Source of the DNA: Deltaproteobacteria bacterium
Lineage (GTDB): Bacteria; Desulfobacterota_B; Binatia; Bin18
Direction of reading: 5' to 3'
Assembly (NCBI GenBank): GCA_012271025.1
Contig: JAAXHF010000466.1
Coordinates: forward strand, 1-15,367
Length of the DNA: 15,367 nucleotides
Shown: piece by piece, positions 12,574 through 15,367 of the stretch
Layout: each line of letters opens with the position of its first letter
How positions within the stretch are numbered: position 1 is the first letter of the stretch
The notes under the pieces: generated by a model
Database searches by the model: none
Told to the model about the DNA's origin: nothing
Seen by the model: only the letters and a program-made list of their open reading frames with translations
Program-made: the position numbers and the translations under genes

Positions 12574-13635
12574 ATGGATACCAGCGTACCGGATGGGCTG
12601 AGGGAGGCGGTTGGGCGAACCTGGGGGGCTGAGATTGCCGAGGTCCACGCCTTGGCCGGTGACGCCTCGAGCCGCAGTTACCTGCGGCTGCGCCTGCGCG
12701 GCGACGGACCGCCGAGTGTGGTGGTGATGGTCCTGGCCGATACTGCTCTGCCGCTGTCGTCGGAAGAACTGTCGGTGTTTTCCGAGCCGCTGACCGAGCT
12801 GCCGTATGTGAATGTTGATCGCTTTCTGCGGCCGCTCGGCATGCGTATCCCAGACCTGTATTACGACGGCCAAAAAGAGGGCTTTCTGCTGCTCGAAGAT
12901 ATCGGTGACGCGCCGCTCCGCGAGGCTGCTCAGGACTGTTCGGCAGCCGACGCGGAAGCCCTGTACCGTCAGGCCATCGATCAGCTGCTGTTGCTCCAGA
13001 TTACCGGCACCCGCAAACACGACAGCGCCTGCATCGCCTTTCAGCAGCGCTTCGACCGGCGGCTGTTCGCCTGGGAGTTTGAGCATTTTGTCGAGTGGGG
13101 GCTTGAAAAGCGCGCCGGCAGACCGCTGCCCGAGACTGACGCCAAGGTGCTGCGGCCCCTGTTCGAGGACATTGCCGGGCGGCTTGATCGTGCGCCGGCA
13201 TTTCTCAACCACCGCGACTATCACAGCTGGAACCTGTTCGTGCACGACCGCGAGATTCGGGTCATCGACTTTCAGGACGCGCTGCTGGGTCCGGCCACCT
13301 ACGATCTGGCAACCCTGCTGAACGACCGTGATACGCCGGCGCTGGTCACCCCGGACCTGGAACGCAGGCTGGTCGAGTATTACTACGACGCCTGGCACCG
13401 GGCCGGTGGAGATCCGCTGTCACACGACGCCGTGTGGCACGAGTACAATCTGTGCCTGCTGCAGAAGGCCTGCAAAGTGGTCGGCCGGTTTTATTATCTG
13501 GAGCTGGAAAAACACAAGACCGGCTACAGTCGCTATATTCCACCGACCCTGGCGACCATCCGCCGGGTGCTTGAACGCCTGCCCGAGTATCGTCCCCTGC
13601 AGGATATTGTGGCCCGGCATTTTCCTGAACGATGA
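12574..13635 (+). CDS. amgK: AmgK-like sugar kinase (phosphotransferase fold)
   Basis: 353-aa aminoglycoside-phosphotransferase-fold kinase. GDASSRSYLRL (29-39) is the ATP-loop signature of AmgK-type kinases, and LLLEDIGDAPL (105-115) is the hinge. HRDYHSWNL (213-221, catalytic D215, N220) and VIDFQDALLGPATYDLATLL (230-249, Mg-binding D232) are the Brenner and DFG-like motifs. AmgK phosphorylates the anomeric position of MurNAc or GlcNAc; MurU then makes UDP-MurNAc, bypassing early peptidoglycan synthesis. The MurU-like gene follows 43 bases downstream on the same strand, which strongly supports this pair. The ATG at 12574 lacks a clear Shine-Dalgarno. An antibiotic kinase is unlikely given the context. 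Substrate preference is not readable. Confidence 0.85.
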   Translation: MDTSVPDGLREAVGRTWGAEIAEVHALAGDASSRSYLRLRLRGDGPPSVVVMVLADTALPLSSEELSVFSEPLTELPYVNVDRFLRPLGMRIPDLYYDGQKEGFLLLEDIGDAPLREAAQDCSAADAEALYRQAIDQLLLLQITGTRKHDSACIAFQQRFDRRLFAWEFEHFVEWGLEKRAGRPLPETDAKVLRPLFEDIAGRLDRAPAFLNHRDYHSWNLFVHDREIRVIDFQDALLGPATYDLATLLNDRDTPALVTPDLERRLVEYYYDAWHRAGGDPLSHDAVWHEYNLCLLQKACKVVGRFYYLELEKHKTGYSRYIPPTLATIRRVLERLPEYRPLQDIVARHFPER

Positions 13636-13678
13636 GAAGCGCTGCATCAAGAAGCACGCAGCGCTCAGCTTGCTCGCC

Positions 13679-14410
13679 ATGCGCGCCATGATTCTGGCCG
13701 CTGGGCTGGGAACCCGCCTGCGGCCGCTCACCAACACGACGCCCAAGGCCCTGGCCCCGGTGGCGGGCCGCCCGCTGATCGAGTACGCCCTGCGTTTTGT
13801 GCGCGCGCAGGGTATCCGCGAGGTGGTGATCAACCTCCATCACCTGGGCGATCAGATTCGGGCCAGGCTGGGTGACGGGCGAGACTACGGCGTGCGGATT
13901 ACCTATTCTGTTGAGGAACGGCTGCTGGAGACCGGGGGCGGGGTGAAGCAGGCTCAGGCGTTCCTGGACGGCGGGACGTTCCTGGTCGTCAACTCGGACG
14001 CCATTCTTGATATCGATCTGGCTGCGGTGCTTGACGCCCACCAACGCAACCGGGCCGTGGCTACCTTGGTCTTGCGGCCCGATCCCGACGCGGCCAGCTA
14101 CGGTCTGCTGGAGATCGACCGCAGCGGCCGCCTGCGCCGTTTACGCGGCCAGCCGGTCGGGGTGGACGAGCCGCTGTCGGCCTATATGTTCACCGGCTGT
14201 CAGGTTCTTGAACCCAGGGTTTTTGATTTCATGCCCGAACTGCGGCCGTTCAGCCTCACCCGTCAGACCTATGTCGAGATGCTCCGGGCCGGGGAGCCAC
14301 TGTACGGCTTTGTCCATACCGGGCCGTGGATGGTGGTGGACGATGCCGAGGGCATGACCCGGGCGACGCAGGCCATTCACTCAGGACGGCTGCGTCTGTC
14401 GTATCTCTGA
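13679..14410 (+). CDS. murU: MurU-like sugar-1-phosphate nucleotidyltransferase
   Basis: 243-aa GT-A-fold nucleotidyltransferase. The nucleotide-binding signature LAAGLGTRLRPLTNTTPKAL lies at 6-25. ETGGGVKQA (84-92) binds the sugar phosphate, and NSDAILDIDL (105-114) contains the metal-binding aspartate. YVEMLRAGEPLYGFVHTG (198-215) and the closing helix after it are normal for the family. It should join a sugar 1-phosphate to UTP (or another NTP), giving UDP-MurNAc if it partners the upstream AmgK-like kinase. The start at 13679 gives MRAMILAAG; the ATG at 13688 is an equally typical start. No strong Shine-Dalgarno is seen, so translation may depend on the kinase message. The last 30 bases overlap the 3' end of the amidotransferase gene on the other strand. 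Confidence 0.87.
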   Translation: MRAMILAAGLGTRLRPLTNTTPKALAPVAGRPLIEYALRFVRAQGIREVVINLHHLGDQIRARLGDGRDYGVRITYSVEERLLETGGGVKQAQAFLDGGTFLVVNSDAILDIDLAAVLDAHQRNRAVATLVLRPDPDAASYGLLEIDRSGRLRRLRGQPVGVDEPLSAYMFTGCQVLEPRVFDFMPELRPFSLTRQTYVEMLRAGEPLYGFVHTGPWMVVDDAEGMTRATQAIHSGRLRLSYL

Positions 14411-15142
14411 TCGGCGTTGGCTCAGGCCGATACGGGCAAAGTTCTCCAGACAGCGCTGGGCGGCCGGAGCTTCGCGGACGCTCGCCAGCAGCCACTCGCG
14501 CAGGGGCAGGGCGGCTGGCTTGACGGGAAACGCCTCGGGCGGCAGGGCGGCGCTCAGGGAATGAATCAGGTTGTGGAGAATCGTCGGGGTGAACTCGGGG
14601 TGAAACTGTGTGCCCCAGATGCGCTCGCCGAGCCGAAAAGCCTGGTGCGGCCAGTGGGCATTATCGGCCAGGCTGACCGCGCCCGGAGGCAGGCTGGCGA
14701 CCACGTCGCCGTGGCTCATGTGGGCCAGAAAAGAGTCCGCAACGTCTGCAAACAGGGGGTCGGCCCGCCCCTCGGCTGTCAGGCTGAGGCCGACCGTGCC
14801 CAGCTCCCAGCCCCGGGGACATTTCTCGACCCTGCCGCCAAAGGCTTGAGCTACGAGCTGATGGCCAAAACACACGCCATAGATCGGCACCTCGCGGTCT
14901 GCGGCTCGCCTCAGAAAGTCCTCGCTGCGGGCGATCCAGGCATCGCCGTCATAGGTCGAGGCCGGTGAGCCGGTGGCAATAATCCCGGCCCAGTCGGTCT
15001 CGGCCAGCGTGTCCTTACGGGCGTCGAGCACCACGCACCGCTCGTCGCCCAGCAGGTTCAGAAAGGCGCGTTCATAGCGGCCCAGCTGTTCGGTCACCCG
15101 CCGGGGCAGGTCGCCGGTTTTGAGGATGAGCAGGGGCTTCAT
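14381..15142 (-). CDS. Class I glutamine amidotransferase-like protein
   Basis: 253 aa with the triad-type GATase fold. The nucleophile elbow GVCFGHQLVAQAFGG lies at 89-103 (Cys91); the other triad members H181 and E183 are in QFHPEF (179-184). TGSPASTYD (57-65) forms the oxyanion-side loop, and SHGDVVASLPPGA (143-155) is the block typical of GMP-synthase-like solitary amidotransferases. Likely role: release of ammonia from glutamine or gamma-glutamyl compounds for a partner enzyme, or gamma-glutamyl hydrolysis. The C-terminal 50 residues (helical, Arg-rich) are an extension. The ATG at 15142 comes one base after the TGA of the upstream gene, so translation is probably coupled. The partner is not visible; the gene to the right is cut off. 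Confidence 0.88.
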   Translation of the reverse strand: MKPLLILKTGDLPRRVTEQLGRYERAFLNLLGDERCVVLDARKDTLAETDWAGIIATGSPASTYDGDAWIARSEDFLRRAADREVPIYGVCFGHQLVAQAFGGRVEKCPRGWELGTVGLSLTAEGRADPLFADVADSFLAHMSHGDVVASLPPGAVSLADNAHWPHQAFRLGERIWGTQFHPEFTPTILHNLIHSLSAALPPEAFPVKPAALPLREWLLASVREAPAAQRCLENFARIGLSQRRSEIRQTQPS

Positions 15143-15143
15143 G

Positions 15144-15367
15144 TCACCGGTCCCGGTGGTCGCGCGTCTGGCCGGGAGCCTTGGGGTGGGCGTAGGGGTG
15201 GGGGCGTTCGGTGGCAACCTCAAACGGAATGGTCTCCAGGCGGGCCATGCTGTCTCGGTAGGCAGCGACGAGGCGATCTTCACCCTCGTAATTAAACGGG
15301 TCCTGGAGGCGTTTCTCGATTTCCCCACCCCGTTCCGGTTGGTGCTCGACATACCACTTGACAGTGC
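15144..15367 (-). CDS. 3' end of an unrecognised gene, cut by the window edge
   Basis: Seventy-three codons enter from the right edge (first full codon ends at 15365) and stop at the TGA 15144-15146. The frame has protein-like composition: VKWYVEHQPERGGEIEKRL, then DPFNYEGEDRLVAAYRDSM, then a Pro/His-rich tail HPYAHPKAPGQTRDHRDR. The other two minus-strand frames are low-complexity. The helix-rich body and hydrophilic tail do not name a family I can recognise with confidence. The stop lies one base from the amidotransferase ATG (TGACATG), so these two genes probably form an operon and act in one process. Confidence 0.7.
   Translation of the reverse strand, partial: TVKWYVEHQPERGGEIEKRLQDPFNYEGEDRLVAAYRDSMARLETIPFEVATERPHPYAHPKAPGQTRDHRDR

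Noticed and set aside
1..15367. CRISPR array, tRNA/rRNA genes, intact insertion sequences
   Set aside because: No regularly spaced repeats, no recognisable tRNA or rRNA sequence and no transposase-like reading frame were seen on either strand.

Overview
The window looks like part of a high-GC chromosome from an uncultured bacterium. It is dense with stand-alone lipid and acyl-CoA enzymes: a PlsB-like acyltransferase, an acyl-CoA dehydrogenase, a short-chain dehydrogenase and a luciferase-like (possibly F420-dependent) oxidoreductase. It also carries a TetR-type remnant, a methyltransferase-HNH protein and an AmgK/MurU sugar-salvage pair. This mix is typical of Tectomicrobia/Entotheonella-like, Desulfobacterota-like or other environmental lineages. 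Exported proteins and an AmgK/MurU pair suggest a Gram-negative envelope. I cannot fix the phylum from the sequence.

Layout. 1-261: no gene seen. 262-1677 (-): PlsB-like acyltransferase. 1678-2338: graveyard with two TetR/AcrR fragments on the + strand, one a C-terminus and one an ORF that lost its middle. 2339-2800 (-): unrecognised protein. 3139-4029 (+): N6/N4 DNA methyltransferase fused to an HNH nuclease domain, apparently with an in-frame deletion of the target-recognition and SAM-binding core. 4110-4769 (+): secreted protein of unknown function with a TTG start. 4868-5278 (-): exported Dabb (ferredoxin-like barrel) protein. 5553-5768 (+): small zinc-ribbon protein. 5863-6438 (-): exported SlyD-like FKBP prolyl isomerase, preceded by a perfect 13-bp inverted repeat.

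6565-11046 (-) is the most informative block. In transcription order it reads: complete acyl-CoA dehydrogenase (ACAD), the first ~13 codons of an SDR fused in frame to a type III glutamine synthetase, a 31-codon ACAD C-terminal remnant, then a complete SDR. About 200 bp at 9764-9963 and 186 bp at 7429-7614 are diverged direct repeats (ACAD C-terminus, spacer, SDR start). The simplest reading is an ancestral tandem (ACAD-SDR)x2 whose middle was replaced by the glutamine synthetase gene, which then took over the SDR ribosome-binding site and start codon.

11180-15367: a luciferase-like monooxygenase (+) divergent from the ACAD; a small coiled-coil protein (-); an AmgK-like kinase and MurU-like nucleotidyltransferase (+), together predicted to turn a free amino sugar into a UDP-sugar for the cell wall; a class I glutamine amidotransferase (-) whose 3' end overlaps the nucleotidyltransferase by 30 bp; and the C-terminal end of an unrecognised gene (-) running off the right edge, coupled to the amidotransferase.

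I find no CRISPR array, RNA gene, intact transposon or recognisable defence island. The recurring oddity is protein genes with both ends kept and the middle lost (TetR, methyltransferase, SDR/ACAD). No convincing new multi-gene system is visible.
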